From Roseateles sp. (GTDB lineage: Bacteria > Pseudomonadota > Gammaproteobacteria > Burkholderiales > Burkholderiaceae_C): 64,000 nt of DNA. The DNA is taken from assembly GCF_019237615.1 (NCBI RefSeq), contig NZ_JAFAGT010000001.1:1-64000 (forward strand). The letters run 5' to 3'. Shown here piece after piece: positions 37,669 through 47,007 of the stretch (its first letter is position 1; the number at the start of each line of letters is the position of its first letter). The position numbers and the translations under genes were made by a program. A model generated the notes under the pieces. That model saw nothing but the letters and a program-made list of their open reading frames with translations, was not told the origin of the DNA and ran no database searches.

Positions 37669-38410
37669 CCGCGACTGGCTGCGACCCGGGCCCGACGAGC
37701 TGGGGCCGGGCGTGACGGCGTTCATGACGACGCGTGGCCCCAACTTCGGCCGCAAGGCGGGCGACCCCGAGCAGGTGCGGGCGAACCGCGCGGGGCTGGC
37801 CGAGCGGCTGGGAGCACGACCCGTCTTCCTCGATCAAGTCCATGGCGCCGATGTCGTTCGCCTGCGCGCCGACTGGCATGACGACAACGCGCCCCGGGCC
37901 GACGCGGCCGTGTCCACCGACCCGGAGCTGGCTGTGGCCATCCTCGTCGCCGACTGCCTGCCGGTGCTGTTCGCGGCGCCCGGCGGCGTTGCCGGTGCGC
38001 ATGCGGGCTGGCGCGGCCTGGCAGCCGGGGTGCTGGAGAACACGGTGGCGGAACTCTGCGCCGCCACCGGCTGCGCGCCGCGCGACGTGAAGGCCTGGCT
38101 GGGCGCCTGCATAGGCCCCGAGGCCTTCGAGGTGGGGCCCGAGGTCGTGCGGGCCTTCGGCCGCGAGGCGCTGGCGTGCGACCAGCCCGGATTCCTCTAT
38201 CGCCCCAACCCCGAGCCGCGCTGGCGTGCCGACCTGGGCGCGCTGGCCCGCGAGCGGCTGGCTTCGGTGAATGTCACCCAAATCAGCGGCGGTTCCTGGT
38301 GCACGCTCACCGATGATTCACGCTTCTTCTCGTTCCGCGGCGAGGCACTGGGCCGGCCCCGCGGCCGCATGGCCGCCTGCATCGCCCTGGGACGGGGATT
38401 CGGCCGCTAG
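37658..38410 (+). CDS. pgeF: peptidoglycan editing factor PgeF (multicopper polyphenol oxidase family)
   Basis: A 250-residue YfiH/LACC1-type protein. The conserved residues are visible in LDQVHGADVV, AILVADCLPVLFA and AGAHAGWRGLAAGVLENTV, which carry the metal-binding histidine and cysteine. C-terminal [15 protein letters not shown] is the family signature. The enterobacterial member removes wrongly built peptidoglycan precursors; human and some bacterial relatives act on purine nucleosides. Its start overlaps the end of maiA and its last 93 bases lie antisense to a small membrane-protein gene. Confidence 0.93.
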   Translation: MPPDRDWLRPGPDELGPGVTAFMTTRGPNFGRKAGDPEQVRANRAGLAERLGARPVFLDQVHGADVVRLRADWHDDNAPRADAAVSTDPELAVAILVADCLPVLFAAPGGVAGAHAGWRGLAAGVLENTVAELCAATGCAPRDVKAWLGACIGPEAFEVGPEVVRAFGREALACDQPGFLYRPNPEPRWRADLGALARERLASVNVTQISGGSWCTLTDDSRFFSFRGEALGRPRGRMAACIALGRGFGR

Positions 38411-38596
38411 TTCGGCCGCACGACGGCGCCGTTTGCGGCCTGGCGTGCCGAGGATGTAGAGCAGCAAACCCAAGGGAAGGACGCCGTAGAGCATCAGCGT
38501 GACGAAGGCCCCGAACCACGAGCCCTGCGGGCTGGTGGCTTCGGCGGCGGCCATCATCAGCGCCACATAGGCCCAGGCGATCGCAACGAGGTACAT
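38318..38596 (-). CDS. small membrane protein antisense to the end of pgeF
   Basis: A 92-residue protein with two hydrophobic segments ([19 protein letters not shown] and [20 protein letters not shown]), a basic stop-transfer stretch ([14 protein letters not shown]) and a polar tail. The membrane part looks like small proteins found beside phaC in related Burkholderiales (from memory, not checked). The tail, encoded across the last 93 bases of pgeF on the opposite strand, may be of recent origin. Function unknown. Divergent from phaC. Confidence 0.65.
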   Translation of the reverse strand: MYLVAIAWAYVALMMAAAEATSPQGSWFGAFVTLMLYGVLPLGLLLYILGTPGRKRRRRAAELAAESPSQGDAGGHAAAGPAQCLAAEREEA

Positions 38597-38716
38597 GGTG
38601 GTGTCGTGTCATGGGCGCGTCAGCGCCTGCGGTTACAAAACTGGACCTGCGGAATGTGGCAAGCTTATTGCAGCGGACCGAGACAATACCGCTGAGGCGG
38701 GAGATCCGAGGAACAT

Positions 38717-40390
38717 ATGGCCACTCGCAAGAAGAACGACTCGCCGTCCGGGATGCAGGCGCAGCCTTTCGCGGAACTGATGCAGCAGATGGCACATCTG
38801 CCACAGATCTCGCCGGCGGCCCTGGCCGAGCTGCAGGTCGACTACCTGAAGCAGGCTGCGGCCCTGTGGAATGCGTCGCTGGGTCAGGGCGAGGCGCCGG
38901 CCGTCGGCGACCGCCGCTTCGCGGCGCCCGAATGGCGGGCCAGCCCGGCAGCCAGCTTCATGACCCAGCTCTACCTGCTCAACGGCCGTACGCTGGGCCG
39001 CATGGCTGCAGCGGTCGAGGGCGACGACAAGACCAAGGCGCGCATCCGCTTCGCCGTGCAGCAGTTTGTCGACGCGGCGTCGCCGAGCAACTTCCTGGCG
39101 CTCAATCCCGAGGCGCAGAAGCTGGCCCTGGACAGTCACGGAGAGACGCTGGCCCGCGGCCTGCAGCACCTGTGGGGCGACGTGCAGCGTGGGCATGTGT
39201 CGCAGACGGACGAGAGCGCCTTCGAGGTGGGCCGCAATGTCGCGACGACGCCGGGCAGCGTCGTGTTCGAGAACGCGCTGTTCCAGCTCATCGAGTACGC
39301 GCCGCTGACCAGGGAGGTGCACGCGCGGCCCTTCTTGCTGGTGCCGCCCTGCATCAACAAGTTCTACATCCTGGACCTGCAGCCGGACAACTCGCTGATC
39401 CGCTACGCCGTCGCCGAGGGGCACCGCGTCTTCGTCGTCAGCTGGCGCAACCCCGACGAGTCGGTCAAGCACCTGGGCTGGGACGACTACATCGCGGACG
39501 GCGTCATCCAGGCCATCCGCGTCGTGCAGGCCATCTCGGGCGAGCAACAGGTCAACGCCCTGGGATTCTGCGTCGGGGGCACCATCCTCGCGACGGCGCT
39601 CGCCGTGCTGGCCGCGCGCGGCGAGCAGGCGGCGGCCAGCCTCACGCTGCTGACGACGCTGCTGGATTTCGCCGACAACGGCATCCTGGACATCTTCGTC
39701 GACGAGGCCAGTGTGCGCCTGCGCGAGGCCACGCTGGGCGCGGACGCACCGCAGGGCCCGCAGCTGCTGCACGGCCAGGAGCTGGCCACGACCTTCAGCT
39801 TCCTGCGCCCCAACGACCTGGTCTGGAACTACGTCGTCGGCAACTACCTGAAGGGAGAGGCGCCGCCGGCCTTCGACCTGCTGTACTGGAACGGCGACTC
39901 GACCAACCTGCCTGGGCCGATGTACTGCTGGTACCTGCGCCACGCCTATCTGCAGAACGAGTTGAAGCAGCCGGGCCGGCTGACCGTCTGCGGCGAGAAG
40001 CTGGACCTGGGCGCCATCCAGGCGCCGGTCTACATCTACGGTTCCCGCGAGGACCACATCGTGCCCTGGCAGGCCGCCTACCGGAACACGCAGATCCTCA
40101 AGGGCAAGAGGCGCTTCGTCATGGGCGCCTCGGGCCATATCGCCGGCGTCATCAACCCGCCGGCCAAGGGCAAGCGCAGCCACTGGATCGCCAAGAGCAG
40201 CGCGCTGCCGGCCGACCCCGAGGCCTGGCTCAAGGGCGCGACCGAACACCCAGGCAGCTGGTGGACCGACTGGTCCAGCTGGCTGGCCGCGCATGCCGGC
40301 GCCCGCAAGGCCGCGCCCAAGGCGCCGGGCAACCGCCAGTACAAACCCATAGAGCCGGCACCGGGCCGGTACGTCAAGGTCAAGGCCTGA
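38717..40390 (+). CDS. phaC: class I poly(3-hydroxyalkanoate) synthase
   Basis: A 557-residue synthase that polymerises (R)-3-hydroxyacyl-CoA into polyhydroxyalkanoate granules. The lipase-like box GFCVGGT holds the catalytic Cys285. The acid lies in [10 protein letters not shown] and the histidine in [31 protein letters not shown] is a typical class I segment. The N terminus is shorter than in Cupriavidus PhaC (589 residues), which shifts the cysteine number. GAGGAAC precedes the ATG. First gene of phaCAB, which is closed by a terminator at 42425. Confidence 0.97.
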   Translation: MATRKKNDSPSGMQAQPFAELMQQMAHLPQISPAALAELQVDYLKQAAALWNASLGQGEAPAVGDRRFAAPEWRASPAASFMTQLYLLNGRTLGRMAAAVEGDDKTKARIRFAVQQFVDAASPSNFLALNPEAQKLALDSHGETLARGLQHLWGDVQRGHVSQTDESAFEVGRNVATTPGSVVFENALFQLIEYAPLTREVHARPFLLVPPCINKFYILDLQPDNSLIRYAVAEGHRVFVVSWRNPDESVKHLGWDDYIADGVIQAIRVVQAISGEQQVNALGFCVGGTILATALAVLAARGEQAAASLTLLTTLLDFADNGILDIFVDEASVRLREATLGADAPQGPQLLHGQELATTFSFLRPNDLVWNYVVGNYLKGEAPPAFDLLYWNGDSTNLPGPMYCWYLRHAYLQNELKQPGRLTVCGEKLDLGAIQAPVYIYGSREDHIVPWQAAYRNTQILKGKRRFVMGASGHIAGVINPPAKGKRSHWIAKSSALPADPEAWLKGATEHPGSWWTDWSSWLAAHAGARKAAPKAPGNRQYKPIEPAPGRYVKVKA

Positions 40391-40404
40391 AAGGAAGCAC
40401 AGCC

Positions 40405-41589
40405 ATGAGCAAGCAAGACATCGTCATCGTCGCCGCGGCCCGCACCGCCATCGGCAAGTTCGGCGGCACACTGGCCAAGACGCCCGCCAGCGAGCTGGGC
40501 GCCGCCGTCATCCAGGACTTGCTGCGCCGCACCGGCCTGGCCGGCGACCAGGTCGGCGAGGTCATCCTCGGCCAGGTGCTGACGGCCGGCGTCGGGCAGA
40601 ACCCGGCGCGCCAGGCCGTCATCAAGGCAGGCCTGCCGCATGCGGTGCCGGCCATGACCATCAACAAGGTCTGCGGTTCGGGCCTGAAGGCCGTGATGCT
40701 GGCGGCCCAGGCCATCCGCGACGGCGACAGCGACATCGTCATCGCCGGCGGCCAGGAGAGCATGAGCATGAGCCCCCATGTGCTCAACGGCTCGCGCGAC
40801 GGCCAGCGCATGGGTGACTGGAAGATGGTCGACACCATGATCACCGACGGCTTGTGGGATGTGTACAACCAGTACCACATGGGCATCACGGCCGAGAACG
40901 TCGCCAAGAAGTACGGCGTCACGCGCGAGCAGCAGGACGCGCTGGCGCTGGGCAGCCAGCAGAAGGCCGCCGCGGCGCAGGACGCCGGCCGCTTCAAGGA
41001 CGAGATCGTGCCCTTCAGCATCGCGCAGAAGAAGGGCGACCCCGTCGTCTTCGCCGCCGACGAGTTCATCAACCGCAAGAGCAACGCCGAAGCCCTGGCC
41101 GGCCTGCGCCCGGCCTTCGACAAGGCCGGCAGCGTGACGGCCGGCAATGCCTCGGGCCTCAACGACGGTGCGGCCGGCGTGGTCGTCATGACTGCCGCCA
41201 AGGCGGCGGCCCTGGGCCTGACGCCGCTGGCGCGCATCGCCTCCTACGCCTCGGCCGGCCTGGACCCGGCCTACATGGGCATGGGCCCGGTGCCCGCCGC
41301 GCGCCGCGCGCTGGAGCGCGCCGGCTGGAAGCCCGCCGACCTGGACCTGCTGGAGATCAACGAGGCCTTCGCGGCCCAGGCCTGCGCCGTGCACAACGAA
41401 ATGGGCTGGGACCTGAGCAAGGTCAACGTCAACGGCGGCGCCATCGCGCTGGGCCATCCCATTGGTGCCAGTGGCTGCCGCGTGCTCGTCACGCTGCTGC
41501 ACGAGATGGCCAGGCGCGGTGCCAGGAAGGGCATTGCCTCGCTGTGCATAGGCGGCGGCATGGGCGTCGCCCTGACCGTCGAGCGCTGA
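40405..41589 (+). CDS. phaA: acetyl-CoA acetyltransferase (beta-ketothiolase)
   Basis: A 394-residue thiolase condensing two acetyl-CoA to acetoacetyl-CoA, the first step of polyhydroxybutyrate synthesis. The nucleophilic Cys is in [13 protein letters not shown] near residue 92; the second active-site residues are in [17 protein letters not shown] and the final CIGGGMG. Length and motifs match biosynthetic PhaA. It starts 14 bases after phaC with AAGGAAG as ribosome-binding site. Confidence 0.96.
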   Translation: MSKQDIVIVAAARTAIGKFGGTLAKTPASELGAAVIQDLLRRTGLAGDQVGEVILGQVLTAGVGQNPARQAVIKAGLPHAVPAMTINKVCGSGLKAVMLAAQAIRDGDSDIVIAGGQESMSMSPHVLNGSRDGQRMGDWKMVDTMITDGLWDVYNQYHMGITAENVAKKYGVTREQQDALALGSQQKAAAAQDAGRFKDEIVPFSIAQKKGDPVVFAADEFINRKSNAEALAGLRPAFDKAGSVTAGNASGLNDGAAGVVVMTAAKAAALGLTPLARIASYASAGLDPAYMGMGPVPAARRALERAGWKPADLDLLEINEAFAAQACAVHNEMGWDLSKVNVNGGAIALGHPIGASGCRVLVTLLHEMARRGARKGIASLCIGGGMGVALTVER

Positions 41590-41623
41590 AACGACAATCA
41601 CACACCACGACAGGAGACATCCA

Positions 41624-42361
41624 ATGAGCCAAAAGATTGCCTACGTGACCGGTGGCATGGGCGGTATCGGCACCGCCATCTGCCAGAAGCTGGCCAAGGC
41701 GGGCTTCAAGGTCATCGCCGGTTGCGGCCCCAGCCGCGACTACCAGAAGTGGCTGGATGAGCAGAAGGCCCTGGGCTTCAGCTTCCACGCCTCGGTCGGC
41801 AATGTGGCCGACTGGGGCTCCACGGTGGAGGCCTTCCAGAAGGCCATCACCGAGCATGGGGCCATCGACGTGCTGGTCAACAACGCCGGCATCACCAAGG
41901 ACCGCATGTTCCTGAAGATGACGCCCGAGGACTGGAAGGCCGTCATCGACACCAACCTGAACTCCATGTTCAACGTGACCAAGCAGGTCGTGCCGGGCAT
42001 GGTGGAGAAGGGCTGGGGCCGCATCATCCAGATCTCGTCCGTCAACGGCGAGAAGGGCCAGGCCGGCCAGACCAACTACTCGGCTGCCAAGGCGGGTATG
42101 CACGGCTTCACGATGGCGCTGGCGCAGGAGCTGGCCGCCAAGGGCGTCACCGTCAACACGGTGAGCCCGGGCTATATCGGCACCGACATGGTCAAGGCCA
42201 TCAAGCCGGAGATCCTGGACAAGATCGTCGCGACCATCCCTGTCAGGCGCCTGGGCACGCCGGAGGAGATCGGCTCCGTGGTGGCCTGGCTGGCGGGCGA
42301 TGACAGCGGCTTCACGACCGGTGCGGACTTCTCCTGCAACGGCGGCCTGCACATGGGCTAG
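41624..42361 (+). CDS. phaB: acetoacetyl-CoA reductase
   Basis: A 245-residue short-chain dehydrogenase that reduces acetoacetyl-CoA with NADPH to (R)-3-hydroxybutyryl-CoA for PhaC. TGGMGGIGTAIC is the coenzyme loop, NNAGITKD the following conserved motif, and the catalytic Ser, Tyr and Lys are in IIQISSVNG and QTNYSAAKAG. The C-terminal DFSCNGGLHMG is typical of PhaB. AGGAG precedes the ATG. Last gene of the phaCAB operon. Confidence 0.96.
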   Translation: MSQKIAYVTGGMGGIGTAICQKLAKAGFKVIAGCGPSRDYQKWLDEQKALGFSFHASVGNVADWGSTVEAFQKAITEHGAIDVLVNNAGITKDRMFLKMTPEDWKAVIDTNLNSMFNVTKQVVPGMVEKGWGRIIQISSVNGEKGQAGQTNYSAAKAGMHGFTMALAQELAAKGVTVNTVSPGYIGTDMVKAIKPEILDKIVATIPVRRLGTPEEIGSVVAWLAGDDSGFTTGADFSCNGGLHMG

Positions 42362-42424
42362 GCCGCGCGGGCCTTGACCTGGGACAGAGTCTGGACAGAC
42401 CCCCCGGGTAAACTCAGATGGTCA

Positions 42425-42447
42425 GGGCGGCATGAAGCCGCCCTTTT
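42425..42447 (+). terminator. intrinsic terminator after phaCAB, in the leader of the YVTN gene
   Basis: GGGCGGC-ATGAA-GCCGCCC is a perfect 7-bp stem with a 5-base loop followed by TTTT. It ends 15 bases before the ATG of the next gene, whose ribosome-binding site (GGAG, 42452-42455) lies directly after it. It closes the PHA operon and leaves almost no room for a separate promoter downstream. Confidence 0.8.
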
Positions 42448-42462
42448 CATTGGAGTGCTGGA

Positions 42463-43449
42463 ATGTTGCGCAGTTGGGCATTGGCCTTGGGATGGGTGGT
42501 GGCACTGGGGGCACAGGCCCAGCCGGCGCGGCCGCCGATCTTCGTGCTCAATTCGCTGGCGGCCGACATCGCGGTCGTCGATCCGGCCAGCTTCAGCGTC
42601 GTCAAGCGCATCCCGACCGGCAAGGAACCCCACCACCTCTACCTGTCGCCTGACGAGCGCTCCCTCATCGTCGCGAACGCGCTGGGCGACTCGCTGACCT
42701 TCATCGACCCGCGCACGGCCGAGGTGCAGCGCGTGGTGCGCGGCATCCCCGACCCCTACCACCTGCGTTTCTCGCCCGACATGAAGTGGTTTGTCACGGC
42801 GTCCAACCGACTGGACCGCGTCGACCTCTACCGCTGGCAGGGCAGCGCTGCCCAGGAGCCGCTGCAGCTCGTCAAGCGCATCCCCGCGCCCAAGACGCCC
42901 AGCCACCTGAACATCGACACCAAGAGCACGACGCTCTACGTCAGCCTGCAGGACAGCGACGAACTGCTGGCCGTCGACCTGGCGACGCAGGCGGTCAAGT
43001 GGAAGCAGCCCGTCGGCAAGATGCCGGCCGACATCTACCTGACGCCGGACGACCGCTTCCTGCTCGTGGGCCTGACGGGCGACCGTTTCGTCGAGGTCTG
43101 GGACGTCAGCGCCGCCGCGCCCAGGCTGGTCAAGCGCATCCCGACCGGCGACGGGGCTCATTCATTCCGCGCCTGGGGCGACAAGCGCCACGTGCTCGTC
43201 AGCAACCGCGCGGCCAACACCATCAGCAAGATCGACCTGACGACGCTGAGCGTCGTGGACCAGTTCCCCGGCCCGGCCGGCCCCGACGACATGGAGCTGC
43301 TGACTGACGGCCGCACGCTGCTGTTCACGTCGCGCTGGGCCGGCAAGCTCACGCAGGTCGACACCACCACGCACAAGGTGGTGCGCCAGGTGAAGGTGGG
43401 CAAGTCGCCGCACGGCATCTGGACGCTGGACCATCAGCCGCGGCTGTGA
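42463..43449 (+). CDS. YncE/YVTN-family beta-propeller protein, exported
   Basis: A 328-residue protein with a signal peptide (MLRSWALALGWVVALGAQAQ) followed by about seven YVTN-type repeats such as FVLNSLAADIAVVDPASFSV, HVLVSNRAANTISKIDLTTL and a last blade ending KSPHGIWTLDHQPRL. Such periplasmic propellers bind DNA, haem or protein partners or act as redox-chain accessories; the ligand here is unknown. The terminator of phaCAB stands directly before its ribosome-binding site. Confidence 0.83.
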   Translation: MLRSWALALGWVVALGAQAQPARPPIFVLNSLAADIAVVDPASFSVVKRIPTGKEPHHLYLSPDERSLIVANALGDSLTFIDPRTAEVQRVVRGIPDPYHLRFSPDMKWFVTASNRLDRVDLYRWQGSAAQEPLQLVKRIPAPKTPSHLNIDTKSTTLYVSLQDSDELLAVDLATQAVKWKQPVGKMPADIYLTPDDRFLLVGLTGDRFVEVWDVSAAAPRLVKRIPTGDGAHSFRAWGDKRHVLVSNRAANTISKIDLTTLSVVDQFPGPAGPDDMELLTDGRTLLFTSRWAGKLTQVDTTTHKVVRQVKVGKSPHGIWTLDHQPRL

Positions 43450-43545
43450 AGCCCCTCGTCCGGTCCCGCCCAGCTGAACGCGGGCGTGCCCAGCCAGGAC
43501 GGGCCGGCCTGGGGCGCCCCGGCGTTCGCCCGTGAAGTTCATGAC

Positions 43546-44322
43546 ATGAGAGCCTTGATCCTTTTGTTGGCTGCCACGGTGGCCACGGCGCAGCCGGCTT
43601 GCGACAAGCCGGTCTACCTCACCTTCGACACGGGTCACATGGGCGTGGCGCCGCTGGTCGCCGAGACGCTGAAGAGGCACAACGCGCGCGTCACCTTCTT
43701 CCTCGCCAGCGAGCCGACGAAGACCGGTGGCACGACGCTGGACGAAACCTGGGCGCCGTGGTGGCGCGAGCGTGCGGCCGAGGGGCATGATTTCGGCGCG
43801 CACACCTGGGACCACGATGTCTTTCTGCAGGACCTGCCCGACGCCGACGGCAAGGTCACGCGCTTCAGGTTCCGCACCCAGGCCGGCATCAACCCGCCGG
43901 TGGTGCGCGAGCTGACGGCCGAGCAGTACTGCGACAGCCTCAGAAAGGTCGGCGCGCGCTTCGCGGCCATGACCGGCAAGCCGCTTTCGCCGATCTTTCG
44001 CGCGCCGGCCGGGCGCACCTCGCCGGCGCTGCTGAACGCGGCCAAGGCCTGCGGCTTCACGCATGTGGGCTGGAGTCGTGCGGGCTTCCTGGGCGACGAG
44101 CTGCCCAGCCAGAGCCACCCCAACGCCCAGTTGCTGGAGAAGGCGCTGCGCGACATCCGGCCCGGCGACATCCTGCTCGCCCACCTCGGCATCTGGGAGC
44201 GTCAAGACCCCTGGGCGCCGGCGGTGCTGGAGCCGCTGATGACCGGGCTGGAGCAACGCGGCCTATGCTTCGCTCCGTTGCGCGAGCATCCCCGCTACGC
44301 GCCCTTGTTCGCCAAGCCGTGA
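43546..44322 (+). CDS. polysaccharide deacetylase (NodB fold) with altered metal motif
   Basis: A 258-residue exported protein (signal MRALILLLAATVATAQPA). The CE4 motif 1 reads LTFDTGHMG: the catalytic-base Asp is kept, but the metal-binding second Asp of TFDDG is Thr. Motif 2 HTWDHD keeps both histidines and FRAPAGRTSP corresponds to motif 3. DILLAHLGIW corresponds to the later His-containing motif. Activity may be altered or use a different metal geometry. Substrate (chitin-like, peptidoglycan or other) is unknown. Its TGA overlaps the GTG start of the sterol-desaturase-like gene. Confidence 0.83.
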   Translation: MRALILLLAATVATAQPACDKPVYLTFDTGHMGVAPLVAETLKRHNARVTFFLASEPTKTGGTTLDETWAPWWRERAAEGHDFGAHTWDHDVFLQDLPDADGKVTRFRFRTQAGINPPVVRELTAEQYCDSLRKVGARFAAMTGKPLSPIFRAPAGRTSPALLNAAKACGFTHVGWSRAGFLGDELPSQSHPNAQLLEKALRDIRPGDILLAHLGIWERQDPWAPAVLEPLMTGLEQRGLCFAPLREHPRYAPLFAKP

Positions 44323-45296
44323 TCGACTGGATATCCAACATCTTCGACAGCCTGCAGCTGGCCTTGTACGAGAGCCTGGTGCAGCCGCTGGTCTTCGGCC
44401 TGGGCCTGGGCAACTTGCTGGAAGACGCCTTTGACGCGACCGGCTGGCTGCTGTGGGGCCTGGTGCAGATCGCCGTCATCCTGCTGGGCATAGGCCTGCT
44501 GGAGCGCCGCTGGCCCGTCGAGCCCGTGACCGACCGCGCCGCCGTGCGCACCGACGTCATCTACACGCTGATCCACCGCCTGGGGCTGGTGCGGCTGGTG
44601 ATGTTCTTCAGCATCGAGCCGCTGTGGGACGGCATCGCCGGTCGGCTGCGCCTGGCGGGCCTGCCGACCTGGCAGCTCGACGCCTTGTGGCCCGGCGTGA
44701 CCGACGTCGCCTGGGTGAGCTTCCTGCTCTACCTCGTCGTCTTCGACTTCGTGAACTACTGGCTGCACCGCGCCCAGCACCAGTTCAACTGGTGGTGGGC
44801 CCTGCACAGCCTGCATCACAGCCAGCGCCAGATGACGATGTGGAGCGACAACCGCGTCCACCTGCTCGACGACATCATCCTCGCCACCGCCTTCGCGTTG
44901 CTGGCTCGCCTCATCGGCATCGAGCCGGGGCAGTTTGTCGCCATCGTCGTCGTCACGCAGTTGCACGAGAGCCTGCAGCATGCCAACGCCCGCATCAGCT
45001 TCGGCCGCCTCGGTGAGCGGTTGCTGATCAGCCCGCGCTTCCACCGCCTGCACCACAGCATTGGCATAGGCCATGAATCCGAGGGTCGCGGCACTCTGGG
45101 CGGGCACAACTTCGGCGTGCTGCTGCCGTTGTGGGACATGCTGTTTCGCACCAGCAATTTCGAGAACCGCTTCGACGCCACCGGCGTGCGTGACCAGCTG
45201 CCCGAGGAGGGCGGACGCGACTACGGCCGTGGCTTCTGGCGCCAGCAATGGCTGGGGCTGACGCGGCTGGCCACCTCCTTCCGAAAGCCCGCCTGA
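44319..45296 (+). CDS. sterol desaturase / fatty acid hydroxylase-family membrane protein
   Basis: About 325 residues from a GTG start that overlaps the previous stop (GTGA). Several hydrophobic segments and the di-iron histidine motifs are present: HRAQH near residue 150, SLHHSQRQ near 168, and FHRLHHSIG near 245. The family hydroxylates or desaturates lipids in the inner membrane. Bacterial substrates are mostly unknown. The next gene starts within its stop codon, so the deacetylase, this enzyme and the EI24-type protein form a coupled unit. Confidence 0.88.
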   Translation: MIDWISNIFDSLQLALYESLVQPLVFGLGLGNLLEDAFDATGWLLWGLVQIAVILLGIGLLERRWPVEPVTDRAAVRTDVIYTLIHRLGLVRLVMFFSIEPLWDGIAGRLRLAGLPTWQLDALWPGVTDVAWVSFLLYLVVFDFVNYWLHRAQHQFNWWWALHSLHHSQRQMTMWSDNRVHLLDDIILATAFALLARLIGIEPGQFVAIVVVTQLHESLQHANARISFGRLGERLLISPRFHRLHHSIGIGHESEGRGTLGGHNFGVLLPLWDMLFRTSNFENRFDATGVRDQLPEEGGRDYGRGFWRQQWLGLTRLATSFRKPA

Positions 45297-46126
45297 TGCA
45301 AGGTCTGGCCGACTCCTTCTGGCGCGCCGTCGCCTACTGCCTGCACCCGCGCGTCATCGCGCTGTCGCTGCTGCCGCTGCTGATCGCCGGCGTGGGGGTG
45401 TTTGGCTTCATGTTCTTCTTCTGGGAGGACGCCATCGCCGGCGTGCGAGCGACGCTGGAGAGCTGGCGCCTCATCGAGAGCCTGCTGCAATGGCTGGACG
45501 CGATGGGCCTGCAGTCCTTCCGCAGCGCGCTGTCGGCGCTCGTCGTGCTGGCCGGTGTGCTGCCCGTCGTCATCCTGCTGAGCCTGCTGCTGGTGGCGCT
45601 GTGCATGACGCCGGCCATCGTGGGCCTGGTCGCGCAGCGGCGCTTCCCGCTGCTGGAGCGCAAGCGCGGCGGCACGCTGCTGCAAAGCGTCGCGGCCTCG
45701 GTCGGCGCCATGCTGATCGCGCTGGTGCTCATCGTCCTGTCCATGCCGCTGTGGCTGATCCCGCCGCTGGTCATGGTGCTGCCACCGCTGATCTGGGGCT
45801 GGCTGGCCTACCGCGTCTTCGGCTTCGACGTGCTGGCCGAGCATGCCTCGGCCGACGAGCGCCGTGCACTGCTGAAGGAGCACCGCATCCCCATGCTGAC
45901 CATGGGCGTCATCTGCGGCTACCTCGGCGCCGCGCCATCGCTGATCTGGGCCGTCAGCGCGATGACCATCGTCTTCGCGCCCTTTGTCGTGCTGCTGGCG
46001 ATCTGGCTCTACACGCTGGTGTTTGCCTTCTCCACCGCCTGGTTCACGCATTACGCGCTGGCCGCCCTGCAGGCCCGGCGGGCGGCCGAGCCGGTGGTCG
46101 AGTCGGCCGTTGTCATGGACGTCTGA
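45296..46126 (+). CDS. EI24/CysZ-like integral membrane protein
   Basis: A 276-residue protein with about six hydrophobic segments (for example VIALSLLPLLIAGVGVFGFMFFF and LPVVILLSLLLVALCMTPAIVGLV). It matches the EI24 domain family that includes the sulfate channel CysZ, but no sulfate gene is near, so the transported molecule is uncertain. ATG 45296 overlaps the TGA of the desaturase-like gene (TGATG). A CinA/MoaB-type gene follows after four bases. Confidence 0.83.
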   Translation: MQGLADSFWRAVAYCLHPRVIALSLLPLLIAGVGVFGFMFFFWEDAIAGVRATLESWRLIESLLQWLDAMGLQSFRSALSALVVLAGVLPVVILLSLLLVALCMTPAIVGLVAQRRFPLLERKRGGTLLQSVAASVGAMLIALVLIVLSMPLWLIPPLVMVLPPLIWGWLAYRVFGFDVLAEHASADERRALLKEHRIPMLTMGVICGYLGAAPSLIWAVSAMTIVFAPFVVLLAIWLYTLVFAFSTAWFTHYALAALQARRAAEPVVESAVVMDV

Positions 46127-46130
46127 AGCC

Positions 46131-46922
46131 ATGAAGGTAGGTCTCTTCATCATTGGCGACGAAATCCTGTCCGGCAAGCGCCAGGATGCGCACCTGGCCA
46201 CGTTCATCGAGCTGCTGTCCCGGCGCGGCATGCAACTCGCCTGGGCGCAGTACCTGGGCGACGATCGCGAGCTGCTGACGGCGCGGCTGCGCGAGGCCTT
46301 CGCTGGCGGCGACCTGGTGGTGAGCTGCGGCGGCATCGGCGCCACGCCCGACGACCACACCCGCCAGGCCGCCGCTGCGGCGCTGGGTCGCCCGCTGGCC
46401 CTGCACCCCGAGGCGCGTGAACTGATCTGGCAGCGCGTGCAGCAGACGGCGGCCGAGCAGGGCACGACGGCCGACCCCGACCACCCGGACACGTTGCGCC
46501 GCTTCCAGATGGGCGTCTTCCCCGAGGGTGCCGGCCTCATCCCCAACCCCTACAACAGGATCCCCGGCTTCTTCGTCGGCTCCATGCACTTCGTGCCCGG
46601 CTTCCCGGTCATGGCCCATCCGATGATGGCCTGGGTGCTGGACCGCTATCCCCAGCTGCATCGTCAGGTGGGTGTGCTGGAGCGCTCCCTCATCGTGCAG
46701 GGCGCGATGGAGGCCAGCCTGACGCCGTTGATGGAGGCCATCGAGGCCCAGTTTGGCGGCATCAAGGTCTTCAGCCTGCCCAGCGTGGACCATCCCCGCT
46801 GGGGCCGCTGCATAGAGCTCGGCGTCAAAGGCAGCGTGGAACGGCTCGATGCGGCCTACGACGCCCTGAAACAGGGCGTGATCCTGTCTGGTGCATTGAT
46901 CAGCACCGAGTTGGTGCGATAG
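46131..46922 (+). CDS. CinA/MoaB-type molybdopterin-binding domain protein
   Basis: A 263-residue protein of the competence/damage-inducible CinA N-domain type. The MoCF-binding core is FIIGDEILSGKRQDAHLATFIELL, VVSCGGIGATPDDHTRQAAAAALG and GFFVGSMHFVPGFPVM. It lacks the C-terminal CinA amidase domain. Relatives are nicotinamide-nucleotide or ADP-ribose pyrophosphatases or have unknown roles; the function here is open. The 3' end contains the NtrC site of glnA (46903-46917), so this coding sequence is under double constraint. Confidence 0.83.
   Translation: MKVGLFIIGDEILSGKRQDAHLATFIELLSRRGMQLAWAQYLGDDRELLTARLREAFAGGDLVVSCGGIGATPDDHTRQAAAAALGRPLALHPEARELIWQRVQQTAAEQGTTADPDHPDTLRRFQMGVFPEGAGLIPNPYNRIPGFFVGSMHFVPGFPVMAHPMMAWVLDRYPQLHRQVGVLERSLIVQGAMEASLTPLMEAIEAQFGGIKVFSLPSVDHPRWGRCIELGVKGSVERLDAAYDALKQGVILSGALISTELVR
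46863..46877. promoter_or_regulatory. second, weaker NtrC-like site upstream of glnA
   Basis: GCCCT-GAAAC-AGGGC matches GCACY-N5-RGTGC at 8 of 10 positions and lies in a longer perfect palindrome ACGCCCTG-AAA-CAGGGCGT (46861-46879). Its centre is 40 bases before the stronger site. Confidence 0.4.
46903..46917. promoter_or_regulatory. NtrC (GlnG) binding site upstream of glnA
   Basis: GCACC-GAGTT-GGTGC is a perfect match to the NtrC enhancer pattern GCACY-N5-RGTGC. Its centre (46910) is about 108 bases before the predicted sigma-54 start of transcription, the distance of an NtrC site at the enterobacterial glnAp2 promoter. It lies within the last codons of the upstream gene. Confidence 0.75.
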
Positions 46923-46991
46923 TTCCCACGCCCTCCCGGGTGTCGCCACATAATGCCCGGCGTTGCGGGCGACAACCCATGTCGGTGCATC

Positions 46992-47007
46992 TGGCATGCA
47001 ACCTGCT
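46992..47007 (+). promoter_or_regulatory. sigma-54 promoter of glnA
   Basis: TGGCATGCAACCTGCT fits the consensus TGGCACG-N4-TTGCT with the invariant GG-N10-GC spacing (GG 46993-46994, GC 47005-47006). The predicted transcription start is about 47018, giving a 65-base leader. The activator GlnG, with its GAFTGA motif, is encoded downstream. Confidence 0.75.
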
